From Candidatus Ozemibacter sp. (GTDB lineage: Bacteria > Muiribacteriota > Ozemobacteria > Ozemobacterales > Ozemobacteraceae), in assembly GCA_030446435.1 (NCBI GenBank), contig JASURT010000011.1, forward strand, positions 1 through 32,609: a stretch of 32,609 nucleotides of DNA. The letters run 5' to 3'. Below the pieces are notes generated by a model. It did no database searches. It saw only the letters and a program-made list of their open reading frames with translations, and was not told the origin of the DNA. Position 1 is the first letter of the stretch. Each line of letters begins with the position of its first letter. Made by a program: the position numbers and the translations under genes. This document shows positions 15,681-23,246 of the stretch, piece by piece.

Positions 15681-15869
15681 TTACTTCCCGTGCATGAAAC
15701 CGCGATGACCAGTGCCACCACGAACAAAAACGCTTCGTTCTCTGATGTTTTTGGTTTTGTTTACTTTTGGGGTGTCACTGAACCCCTGGGGCGAGGCGTA
15801 GTCAGTTGCCACAGCAAACATGGTCAGGGCAGAGAATGCTGCGGCGAAAATCAATGTAAGTTTACTCAT
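15681..15869 (-). CDS. 62-aa exported peptide within the DUF4178/DUF350 cluster
   Basis: Family not recognised. The start ATG at 15869 overlaps the stop of the large DUF4178 gene as TGATG, so it is translationally coupled. The N terminus is a clear signal peptide (MSKLTLIFAAAFSALTMFAVA) with likely cleavage after about residue 21. The mature peptide of some 40 residues is basic and ends with a Gly/His/Arg-rich tail (RGGTGHRGFMHGK). No cysteine is present. Its position between DUF4178 and DUF350 genes, and near SpeD/SpeE-like and ATP-grasp enzymes, makes it a candidate substrate or structural partner of that system, which is inference. Confidence 0.7.
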   Translation of the reverse strand: MSKLTLIFAAAFSALTMFAVATDYASPQGFSDTPKVNKTKNIRERSVFVRGGTGHRGFMHGK

Positions 15870-17161
15870 CAATCATCGTCCTCATCATCGTCAGCCCAAC
15901 GCTGTGCTTCAAAAGTCATTTTCTTGATGAAAAACGGAGCACCAAGCACCAGGCATAGAAAGAACCAGGTCAGAGTGTAGTGACCCTGTCTGACTCCTTC
16001 GCGGATTTCTACAATCGTATTCGATAAAGAGAAGTTTTTCTGAGGATCGTTTCCGGTCCCGCCTTCTCCGTCTACGGCCAGCTTGAATTGACCTTTTTCT
16101 GGAATCTTAAAGTAGGCGGTAACTTCAGTAGAACCTTCTGACCAGTATTCTCCGCCTTCATAGCCTTCATAGTATGAAAGCGCGGTCGGCATGTCGAAAT
16201 ACTTGGTTTTCTCTTCCTTGTCGACTACCCTGAAATTATAATAAGACCACTGGTTTTTGAGACTCGGAGTATAAACCCTTATACCGTAAAGTTTTCCAGG
16301 TTCTTTAACTTCAAATTCTTTAGAAACTTCACTTTGTTTGAAAACATTGGAGCCGAACTTCTGTTTAAAAACAAGGCTGCCATTGCTTGAGATGAAGAAA
16401 TACATGAAAATTGCAATCAGTGCTGCGAGCATTGCACCTTTTGAAAAGCTTTCAAAAAGGGGCGAAGCCACAAATGGCTGGCACGAAAAAACGCCGGTTG
16501 GTTCGAAGCTGTTGATTTTAAACGCTTCATTAATTTCTTCGTAAGGGATGTATTCGCCCCAGGAATATTCCTGTTCTCCGCCACGCATTTCTATGCAATA
16601 CATGTAGGGTGGGCAGACTGCATCAACATAGCGAACTCTTTCTTTCGCCTTGGCCTGCCAGGTAAGCTCGCCTTCAACATAGCTGATCGCAGCGCCGCTG
16701 CTTTCAAAAACCTTGAAGGTTTTGTCACGAACCTTGAAAGAGGATTTTCTCGGCATAGCCAGGTCGACAGGGGTGTCGGGAAGATCTTTAACCTCGTGAA
16801 GCATAACCCAATGCCCATCTTCATAAACAAGCCAGACGTAGCCGTGGGTTGGTGAAAACAAAAGATATTCAAGCCAGCGATAAACTTCGCCGCACTCGCG
16901 TTCTTCCATTTGTATGACACCTATGACTGTGAACATAACGCCTTTTAGTTTGCCTTTGAGACCAATTTTCATTGGTAAAAACGGGCGCTTTTGGTTCAGA
17001 AACTGGTGCAGAACCTTGAACTCGTCTTTGGTGTCAAGACAGGAACCACAATACTGGCAGACAATAGATTTAACATTATGCCCACCTCTGATTTCGATCG
17101 ACCCTCCGCACTGGGTACATTTTATCGACTTAAGGGCAGCTTTTGTCGCAGTTGCACTCAT
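15869..17161 (-). CDS. Zinc-ribbon DUF4178 protein with two membrane segments
   Basis: About 430 aa. The N terminus is a zinc ribbon (Cys15/Cys18 and Cys35/Cys38). A DUF4178-type domain follows (about 45-225; FLPMKIGLKGKLKGVMFTVIGVIQM and an EYSWGEYIPYEE segment), then a transmembrane helix (about 248-268), a beta-rich domain of about 130 residues outside the membrane, a second helix (about 398-418) and an acidic DDDEDDD tail. The zinc ribbon and DUF4178 part therefore face the cytoplasm. Function unknown; DUF4178 is often found with DUF350 and polyamine genes. The ORF track begins at 17197, but ATG at 17161 has GAGG eight bases upstream and lies two bases past the previous stop. Its stop overlaps the small exported peptide gene. 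Confidence 0.86.
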   Translation of the reverse strand: MSATATKAALKSIKCTQCGGSIEIRGGHNVKSIVCQYCGSCLDTKDEFKVLHQFLNQKRPFLPMKIGLKGKLKGVMFTVIGVIQMEERECGEVYRWLEYLLFSPTHGYVWLVYEDGHWVMLHEVKDLPDTPVDLAMPRKSSFKVRDKTFKVFESSGAAISYVEGELTWQAKAKERVRYVDAVCPPYMYCIEMRGGEQEYSWGEYIPYEEINEAFKINSFEPTGVFSCQPFVASPLFESFSKGAMLAALIAIFMYFFISSNGSLVFKQKFGSNVFKQSEVSKEFEVKEPGKLYGIRVYTPSLKNQWSYYNFRVVDKEEKTKYFDMPTALSYYEGYEGGEYWSEGSTEVTAYFKIPEKGQFKLAVDGEGGTGNDPQKNFSLSNTIVEIREGVRQGHYTLTWFFLCLVLGAPFFIKKMTFEAQRWADDDEDDD

Positions 17162-17163
17162 AT

Positions 17164-17772
17164 TCAAACCTCGACAATCTCGAACGGATCGACCCATATG
17201 CCTTTGTAGCAGTCGATTCCGCCATCCTGATACTCAATGGTGAAAGCGGTTCTTTTTGGCCCGAGCAAATCTATATAGTTATAGGTTTCATTCGGAACAA
17301 TTTTGAACGGAACTTCACCCTGGGCACCGACCATGGTTGCGGTGTTTTTCTCGACAACGGTCATTCTGATTCTGTTTATCATCAAAGCGCCGCCAACCTT
17401 AATTTCGTCGAATGTCGGCAACGAAAGCTGCTTCTGTACCAGGTGCTCGATGGCGATGTCACCTTCGTCTACAGAAACCCAGGTTTCTTTACCGTTGTCG
17501 CTGCGAACGAACCATTCATCCCAGTAACCGTCGCCATAGTCATAGCGCACTCGTCCGACGGGTGTGAATTTCCAGTCGGTATATTTGTAGGTTTTGTACA
17601 TTTCGAAGATGCTGGGAACATCGGTCAGTATCGCGGATTTCCCCACGTCTTCCATTTTTCCGTTGGTGAGCAGATGTGTGGAATTACAGGCCGGACAAAC
17701 GACCATTTGCGGAGATCTGGTTACCTGATTGATAATATTGCCGCATGATGGGCAAGTTAAGCTGATGGCCAT
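17164..17772 (-). CDS. Zinc-ribbon DUF4178 protein (short, soluble)
   Basis: The 202-aa protein opens with a four-cysteine zinc ribbon (Cys7, Cys10, Cys26, Cys29) and continues with a DUF4178-like beta-rich domain (VGRVRYDYGDGYWDEWFV, then TWVSVDEGDIAIEH), without membrane helices. It resembles the cytoplasmic half of the larger downstream DUF4178 protein, so the two look like a soluble and membrane-bound pair. It is the first gene of the cluster; ATG at 17772 has GGAG about ten bases upstream and a candidate promoter lies 30-65 bp before it. The stop is two bases before the next start, giving coupled expression. Biochemical role unknown. Confidence 0.86.
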   Translation of the reverse strand: MAISLTCPSCGNIINQVTRSPQMVVCPACNSTHLLTNGKMEDVGKSAILTDVPSIFEMYKTYKYTDWKFTPVGRVRYDYGDGYWDEWFVRSDNGKETWVSVDEGDIAIEHLVQKQLSLPTFDEIKVGGALMINRIRMTVVEKNTATMVGAQGEVPFKIVPNETYNYIDLLGPKRTAFTIEYQDGGIDCYKGIWVDPFEIVEV

Positions 17773-17808
17773 CCTCTAATTTCTCCAATTATGTTTATTC
17801 ACTTCAAT

Positions 17809-17836
17809 ACTATAATTTTTTCGGCCCTAAAGTCCA
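17809..17836 (-). promoter_or_regulatory. Candidate promoter of the DUF4178 cluster
   Basis: Read on the minus strand, TGGACT (17836-17831, four of six -35 bases) and TATAGT (17814-17809, five of six -10 bases) are 16 bp apart. They sit just downstream of the esterase-operon terminator, so this cluster probably has its own transcription start near 17802. Judged by eye. Confidence 0.4.
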
Positions 17837-17858
17837 GTTTAGTAAGCTGCAAATGAAA

Positions 17859-17887
17859 AGCGCCTGAATTCTTTTTTTCAGGCGCTT
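17859..17887 (-). terminator. Intrinsic terminator of the ATP-grasp/esterase operon
   Basis: AAGCGCCTGAA (17859-17869) and TTCAGGCGCTT (17877-17887) form a perfect 11-bp stem with a seven-base loop; on the minus strand it is followed by TTCATTT. It lies 48 bp past the esterase stop codon and insulates the DUF4178 cluster. Confidence 0.8.
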
Positions 17888-17934
17888 AAGCAGTTGTTTT
17901 CTCAGGTTTTCAGAGAATCATTTCAATATTTTTT

Positions 17935-18741
17935 TTAAATAGAATGAAAGTTTTTAAGAAATTTTTCGCGCTCTTTGGGTTTCATACGGTGCTGACTTGT
18001 TAAAAAGCCTGATTTATCCATCTTCTCCAGGAAGTAGGTGATCATCTTTTTCCACCAGGGCCAGTCATGATTGACATCGAAGCCCCACAGGTCCAGCAAA
18101 ACCGGAATGTCGTTTTCGTGCAGATTTTGACAAAGAATCCGGGCTTCGCCTATCCATTCTTCCCAGGCGCCCTGGCCACTGCATACGATAAGAAGATTGT
18201 TCTGCAGCTTTTTTACAATCTTTGGGTCGCTCAGGTCGCGGGAAAACATTATTGGGTTGTTGTAATAGACATCCTGGTTGAAAAAACCATCGAGAGTGAA
18301 GCCGATGTCATAACAGCCGCTCAGGGCGATGCCGAAGTCAAAAGATTCCGGGTGTTTCAAAAAGAAATTAACGGTATGAAAAGCGCCAAAACTACAGCCA
18401 TGCGTGATGATACCGGCATTTTTATGTCCATCGGCAAGTATGTGCGGAACAACATCGTTGACTATGGCGTGGTCGTAATCATTGGCGCGTCTGGCTCTGT
18501 CTGCGGGGTGGGCTTTGCTGAACCAGCTTTCATGATCGAGGCTGTCTACGCAATAAACCTGCAACTTGCCCGCTTCGATAAAGGGTGCAAGTGTGTCGAT
18601 CATGCCGAAATTTTCGTAATCGAAAAAGCGGCCTTCCTGAGATGGAAAAACCATCATGGGTTTGCCCTTATCACCGTAAACAAGCATTTCCATCGGTCGG
18701 CCCCAGGCCTGGCTTGGGATTTTTCTGAATTCTCTTTTCAT
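17935..18741 (-). CDS. Alpha/beta-hydrolase, putative esterase (esterase D/PF00756-like)
   Basis: The 268-aa protein has no signal peptide and shows a serine-hydrolase nucleophile elbow GCSFGA (Ser117), preceded by strand-forming IITHG, and a catalytic-histidine region DVNHDWPWW (His225). FPSQEGRFFDYENFGM near the N terminus and SGCYDIGF after the elbow fit the putative esterase (PF00756) group. The acid residue is not certain. Substrate unknown. Its ATG overlaps the stop of the ATP-grasp gene as TGATG, so the two are translated together and probably act on the same compound, one forming and one cleaving a bond, which is inference. It ends before a strong minus-strand terminator. Confidence 0.87.
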   Translation of the reverse strand: MKREFRKIPSQAWGRPMEMLVYGDKGKPMMVFPSQEGRFFDYENFGMIDTLAPFIEAGKLQVYCVDSLDHESWFSKAHPADRARRANDYDHAIVNDVVPHILADGHKNAGIITHGCSFGAFHTVNFFLKHPESFDFGIALSGCYDIGFTLDGFFNQDVYYNNPIMFSRDLSDPKIVKKLQNNLLIVCSGQGAWEEWIGEARILCQNLHENDIPVLLDLWGFDVNHDWPWWKKMITYFLEKMDKSGFLTSQHRMKPKEREKFLKNFHSI

Positions 18742-19898
18742 CAGGCCTCCCTGATGATGTCGTCAATGATTTGACGCATTTCTTTTTCGTCTTTGGCGCG
18801 TGGCAGATAGCCCCAGTGTCCCATTACCGTGTATTCGATAGGGTTCATGGGCTGACTGTGAACGATTTTTTCGCCCCATTTCTGGTAGAGCTGGTCATGA
18901 GAAAGGGCGTAATGCCTGTCGTGTTTTCTTCCCACGAATCCGCAGTGGTAGAGGCGTTCAAATTTTCTTTTTGACTCTTGACCGGCCATGATTGCTGCCC
19001 ACCAGTCGTAAACGTCGATGTCGCAGGCAAAATTGAACATATGAGTTGAAAGGCCGCCTGGGGGTCTCATGTTGATTTCAAGGGCTTTCAGGCTGCCATC
19101 TGCGAGTCGGAAAAATTCAATATGGAAGAATTTCTCTTTGATTCCGGCTGATTTAACCACTTCTCTGCCAAATTTTTCGAGGTCGGCAGGAATTTTTTTA
19201 ACTGAGTAATACCAGACGTTTTCGTTTTGTTTGACCAGATTATGAATGTCGTTGCTGAAGATGTGAGAGGTGAAGAAAACAATGTTTCCGTTCTGGTCGG
19301 TTAGACCGTCGAAAGACTCGATATCGCCTTTGACGTATTCTTCCATGAAATAATCATATGACTGCTTAACCGAAAAGAAATGTTTCAGGTCGGCCAGATT
19401 GTTGATGGTATAGGTGTCGGCTGCGCCAACCCCGATGTCAGGCTTTATGAAAACCGGATAGTTGTCATTGATGAAGTCAAGACACTGATCGAGATCTTTT
19501 ACCAGGGTACCTTTGGCTACCGGTACACCGGCGCGGGTAAAGACGTCTTTCATTTTTGACTTGCGTTTCATGAATTGAAGATCGTCTGGTTTTGGCCCGG
19601 TTACGTCAAATTCTTTTCTGATTTCTGCTTCGAGTTCGATCCAGGGTTCAAGGTGTGATTCTACACGATCGATTGTCCCAAGATTGTTCGCGAAGAAATG
19701 GCAGGCGTTGATTACTTCAGAATAGTTTTCGAGCTGGCTCACTTTATAGTGACCGGTTAAACTGTTTCTGACCCGGCTGTCCAGGGCTTCGTCAGGAAGG
19801 TCTGAGATGCCGAAAACTCTAACGCCGTACTTTGCCAGACATTCAACAAATTGGGAAAAATGTGCAGGATAATGAGGTGAAAGATAGACTAAATTCAT
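18741..19898 (-). CDS. ATP-grasp carboxylate-amine ligase family protein
   Basis: The 385-aa soluble protein has the ATP-grasp plan: an N-terminal Rossmann-like preATP-grasp domain (NLVYLSPHYPAHF), a lid and nucleotide-binding strand NYPVFIKPDIGVGAADTY, acidic GDIESFDGL, and the magnesium-binding motif LKALEINMRPPGG (Glu and Asn ligands). Such enzymes form an acyl-phosphate from a carboxylate and join it to an amine or thiol. The specific acid and amine are not evident. It starts at ATG 19898, divergent from the clostripain-like gene, and is coupled to the downstream hydrolase. An amide ligase close to polyamine-making genes makes a polyamine or peptide acceptor conceivable. Confidence 0.9.
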   Translation of the reverse strand: MNLVYLSPHYPAHFSQFVECLAKYGVRVFGISDLPDEALDSRVRNSLTGHYKVSQLENYSEVINACHFFANNLGTIDRVESHLEPWIELEAEIRKEFDVTGPKPDDLQFMKRKSKMKDVFTRAGVPVAKGTLVKDLDQCLDFINDNYPVFIKPDIGVGAADTYTINNLADLKHFFSVKQSYDYFMEEYVKGDIESFDGLTDQNGNIVFFTSHIFSNDIHNLVKQNENVWYYSVKKIPADLEKFGREVVKSAGIKEKFFHIEFFRLADGSLKALEINMRPPGGLSTHMFNFACDIDVYDWWAAIMAGQESKRKFERLYHCGFVGRKHDRHYALSHDQLYQKWGEKIVHSQPMNPIEYTVMGHWGYLPRAKDEKEMRQIIDDIIREA

Positions 19899-20136
19899 CT
19901 GTATACGTACTCCGTCAGTTTGAGTTTATAAACTTATACACGATTTTTGCTGATTCAGGAAGACAAAAATCAATAGTTAAACGAGACGAGCATCTGCTTT
20001 TTCCTTTGTTTGTAAGATTTCAATAATGGTTTTTTTGCGAAAAAAAACTGCAAACTGGTTCCAGTTTAGCTTTAAAATCATTATAATAATTTAAAATTGT
20101 ACACTTTGTGCTTATCACGAGTAAGGAGAAAAGATT
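19899..20136. other. Divergent intergenic region (238 bp)
   Basis: AT-rich spacer between the divergent ATP-grasp and clostripain-like genes, containing the inverted repeat and TATAAT listed separately. It should hold promoters for both directions. No small gene with a ribosome binding site is visible; a 64-aa plus ORF (19832-20026) overlaps the ATP-grasp start and has no support. Confidence 0.6.
20052..20087 (+). promoter_or_regulatory. Inverted repeat and TATAAT upstream of the clostripain-like gene
   Basis: AAACTGG (20052-20058) and CCAGTTT (20061-20067) form a perfect 7-bp inverted repeat with a two-base centre, followed 14 bp later by TATAAT (20082-20087), about 50 bp before the ATG. 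The repeat falls where a -35 element or activator/repressor site would be. No good TTGACA is present, so an activator-dependent promoter is possible. Confidence 0.35.
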
Positions 20137-23100
20137 ATGAGAAAGCGGTTTCTGCCAATTTTGCTGGTCGTTTTGCATTTATTGGCACTGAGTCCGTTAT
20201 GGAGTGCAGACACTTCTTCAACGGCTTCAGCGCGAAAAAAGACAGTTACGACCAGGAAAAAAGCCACAACAACGAAGAAAAAAGCAACTACCAAAAAGAA
20301 AACTACAACCCGAAAGAAACCCGCCAGCAAATCTACCAGTAAGGCTAAAAAATCAACAAGCAGCAGATCAGCCGCTTCTAAAGCTGATCAGCAGGCCTTG
20401 ATTCAAGAACTTTCAATGCTTCAGGAAGTCTGGGTAAGAAAAGTCACTCTTGAATATCTTGGCGACAAAAGAAGCGACAGCTTTTTAAGCGAAGTTCTCG
20501 CTGATTTTTCAAAACAATTGCAGAGAAATTTCGTCAGCAACATTCGTGGTGATTACAAGGTTGAGTTTTTTGCCAACTATGCCGCAAAAGCTGACGAGGT
20601 AACTGATAAAGCCTATGCCATGTTTAAAGACAACCCTGCTCTCGACGGGGTACTTGGCGCTGTGCTTAAACAATCAGAATTTCCCATGGACCTCGCCTTC
20701 TATGACCTGGTAAAGAAAGTTCACCAGCGCAGAAAATTTCAGGTTACCAATGGGGCAAAAGAGCTTGAAAAGCTGCAGGCTTATTGGCAGACAGTCTATG
20801 GAAAAATGCGCGAAAACGCCAACAAAGACAGATATGATGCCGTTGCAGCCATGTATAAAGGTGTCGGTCCGAAAGAATTTCCGATTCACTGGTATGACGA
20901 TGCCCAGCACGCGGTAGCGTTTGAAACCGAAGGCGCTAACCCGACCGCACCCAAAGCGCAGGGCCGCAGAAAATGGACCGTTCTTGTTTATGTCTGCGCC
21001 GATAACGATCTTGAACGCTTCGGTCTGCAGGACATCAACGAAATGGAAGAAGTCGGCAGCAGTAAAGATGTAAATGTCGTCGTTCAGATAGATCGTCTGC
21101 GTGGTGGCAAGGGCGATACAATTGAAGATGGTAACTGGGTAGGCACCAGAAGGTATTACGTAACCAAAGATACCAACAAAGCCAAAGTAACCAGCAAGAT
21201 GGTAATGAATCTTGGCGAACAGAATATGGGTAATAAAACTACCCTCGCTGAATTCCTGAAATGGGGCGTCAAGACTTACCCGGCCGATAACGTTGCCGTG
21301 GTAATCTGGAACCATGGCATGGGCTGGTCTGGTATCGCTCATGATCAGGAGTCAGACGAATACATCAGAGTACAGGATGTAGCCTGGGCACTGCGTGAAG
21401 GCCAGAAAGAGCTTTCAAAAGTCAATAAAAAAGCTTCTAAATTTGCGATAGTCGATTTCGATGCCTGTCTTATGGGTACAATCGAAGTTGCTTATGAAAT
21501 CGCTGATTCAACCATGTTTATGGTTGCTTCTGAAGAAACTGAACCTGGTCAGGGCATGCCTTATGCCGATTATCTCGGGCCTTTGATCAAAAATCCTGAC
21601 CTTTCGCCGAGAGAAGTGACCAAGCGTATGGTTGGCACCTATGTTTATTCATATGCCAAGGGTGGTTCTGCCACAAGTCAGGTAATACAGGGTTCTCCGG
21701 TTACAAAATCAGCGGTCGATCTGAGTAAGATTCCCGCTTTGGTCAAAAAGTTCGACGAACTCGGCAGAGCCTTGCTCGATAATCATGAAGTTTATGCAAA
21801 ATTGCTTATCAGTGAAGCCGGTCGCTTTGGTGGCATCAGACGCTATTCTGACGACACTCTCGTTGATCTGACCGATTTCGCAATTCAGCTTGCGCAGATG
21901 CCTGATGCTCCGTCAGATATAAGAGGGCTGTGCATCGACATTATCAAGACTATCGGTTACCCGGTAGCGAATGACAAGCTTTCAGCCCCTGTAATCATTA
22001 CCGACGAAAAACCAGGTGTGGTTATCTGGGGTTTCAATGGCTGGAGAATGCCCCCCAGAGAACTCTGGCCGGCAGGCACAAGAGTCTTCAGGTCAAGAAT
22101 GGCCATGACCCCGTTGCGCCAGCTTCAGGGCGGTGGATACTATTGTAAAATAGGTCCTTTCCAGCCGGTGGTTGATGAAGCTCTTGAAAAAAGAGTATTT
22201 GTCGATGAAATCAACTATCAGATCATTCGAAAAGATGGCAAAGCTCTCGACAAAAGAAATATCAAACAGTCTAAAGAATATTTGATCGTTTCCAAATTCC
22301 CCGCTCATTCGCCGATGGTTATCGAAGGTCATACCCAGGGAATGGGCGACAGCCGTGGCTTGTCGATCTATTATGCTCCGTCTTACAACTTCATAACCGG
22401 CTACAAGGCGATGAAGTTTGCCAAAGACACACACTGGGACGAGTTTCTTGAAACCACTCCGAAGTTTGTAAAAGAGGCTGATGTGCTTCTCTGCGGGCAG
22501 ATGGTCCAGGACCCGATGACATTGCCTGTTATAGCTCAGGCATTGAAGGCAAACAATGTTAAATTCCAGGTCCTCTGGGATGCCTCGGTATTCGGCTTCA
22601 ACTTCAAAGATATTTTGCGTCAGTTTGCCGGCAAAGGTGCTGTAATAACTGACAGCGTCAGTTCTAACAGTCTTGGCCAGCTTTCACCAAGTTCAGACGA
22701 TCTTATGGATTACCTGAACAACGGTGGCAGATTGCTGATTGCAGCGCAGTCTTTTGAACAGTCGAACATCCATCGTGGACTGATGAAAGATTATCTCAAG
22801 TTCACCTACGTAGATGACGAAAAAGACTTTGATGAGCTTGTCTGCAAGAGCAGCAAAGGCGATTTCAACATGGTTCTGAACGGAGATGAGTCATCAAGAA
22901 CCGCTTCAGATGTAACAATCATGAAAGTCGGTCACCCGGGTAAACTGATTGTGACAATGCCAGACGGTCGTGGCGCTGGTCTAGCCGTAACTGATCAGGG
23001 GCGTTCCGGCAAAAATTACACGGCTGTTTATCTCGGTTTCAGACTCGAAGCAGTTGGTGACACCGAAGCCAGAAACAAACTGGTCGGTGAAATACTCAAT

Positions 23101-23139
23101 CGCATTCTTCCCGAAAGACACCAGATGAGTCTATTCTGA
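20137..23139 (+). CDS. Secreted clostripain-family (C11) cysteine peptidase with Lys/Thr-rich linker
   Basis: The 1000-aa precursor has a signal peptide (about residues 1-24, ending LSPLWSA), then a low-complexity Lys/Thr/Ser region (about 30-85), a helical region (85-270) and a C11 clostripain-type peptidase domain. The catalytic dyad is visible as His393 in NHGMGW and Cys444 in DACLMG, with PGQGMPY downstream. Clostripain relatives cleave after Arg or Lys and usually self-process. A final domain (about 780-1000) begins ADVLLCGQMVQDP and has alternating strand/helix segments like a class I amidotransferase fold. The start has AAGGAG upstream. The Lys-rich linker could be a self-processing site, though that is inference. 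A terminator follows. Confidence 0.93.
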   Translation: MRKRFLPILLVVLHLLALSPLWSADTSSTASARKKTVTTRKKATTTKKKATTKKKTTTRKKPASKSTSKAKKSTSSRSAASKADQQALIQELSMLQEVWVRKVTLEYLGDKRSDSFLSEVLADFSKQLQRNFVSNIRGDYKVEFFANYAAKADEVTDKAYAMFKDNPALDGVLGAVLKQSEFPMDLAFYDLVKKVHQRRKFQVTNGAKELEKLQAYWQTVYGKMRENANKDRYDAVAAMYKGVGPKEFPIHWYDDAQHAVAFETEGANPTAPKAQGRRKWTVLVYVCADNDLERFGLQDINEMEEVGSSKDVNVVVQIDRLRGGKGDTIEDGNWVGTRRYYVTKDTNKAKVTSKMVMNLGEQNMGNKTTLAEFLKWGVKTYPADNVAVVIWNHGMGWSGIAHDQESDEYIRVQDVAWALREGQKELSKVNKKASKFAIVDFDACLMGTIEVAYEIADSTMFMVASEETEPGQGMPYADYLGPLIKNPDLSPREVTKRMVGTYVYSYAKGGSATSQVIQGSPVTKSAVDLSKIPALVKKFDELGRALLDNHEVYAKLLISEAGRFGGIRRYSDDTLVDLTDFAIQLAQMPDAPSDIRGLCIDIIKTIGYPVANDKLSAPVIITDEKPGVVIWGFNGWRMPPRELWPAGTRVFRSRMAMTPLRQLQGGGYYCKIGPFQPVVDEALEKRVFVDEINYQIIRKDGKALDKRNIKQSKEYLIVSKFPAHSPMVIEGHTQGMGDSRGLSIYYAPSYNFITGYKAMKFAKDTHWDEFLETTPKFVKEADVLLCGQMVQDPMTLPVIAQALKANNVKFQVLWDASVFGFNFKDILRQFAGKGAVITDSVSSNSLGQLSPSSDDLMDYLNNGGRLLIAAQSFEQSNIHRGLMKDYLKFTYVDDEKDFDELVCKSSKGDFNMVLNGDESSRTASDVTIMKVGHPGKLIVTMPDGRGAGLAVTDQGRSGKNYTAVYLGFRLEAVGDTEARNKLVGEILNRILPERHQMSLF

Positions 23140-23151
23140 TACAAGAACCTG

Positions 23152-23187
23152 AAAGGGGTCATCCGTAAAAGGATGACTCCTTTTTTT
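23152..23187 (+). terminator. Intrinsic terminator after the clostripain-like gene
   Basis: AAAGGGGTCATCC (23152-23164) pairs with GGATGACTCCTTT (23171-23183) with one G-U wobble and a six-base loop, then continues into a T-run to 23187. Confidence 0.88.
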
Positions 23188-23246
23188 CTTGAGAAAATTG
23201 TTTTGTTTATGGTAATAATTCTGCAGAGAATCAGGGAGGTAAGGCA

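Noticed and set aside
17143-17748. 201-aa plus-strand ORF
   Set aside because: Antisense to the short DUF4178 gene, whose zinc-ribbon cysteines and coupled junctions are clear.
18067-18774. 235-aa plus-strand ORF
   Set aside because: Antisense shadow of the alpha/beta-hydrolase, which has catalytic motifs and a coupled start; no ribosome site or family signature on the plus strand.
20221-20400. Possible tandem DNA repeat or CRISPR-like array
   Set aside because: The AAA/ACA-rich pattern encodes the Lys/Thr-rich linker in frame and lacks regular repeat and spacer units.
20674-21342. 222-aa minus-strand ORF inside the clostripain-like gene
   Set aside because: Shadow frame; the plus-strand protein shows the family catalytic motifs through this region.
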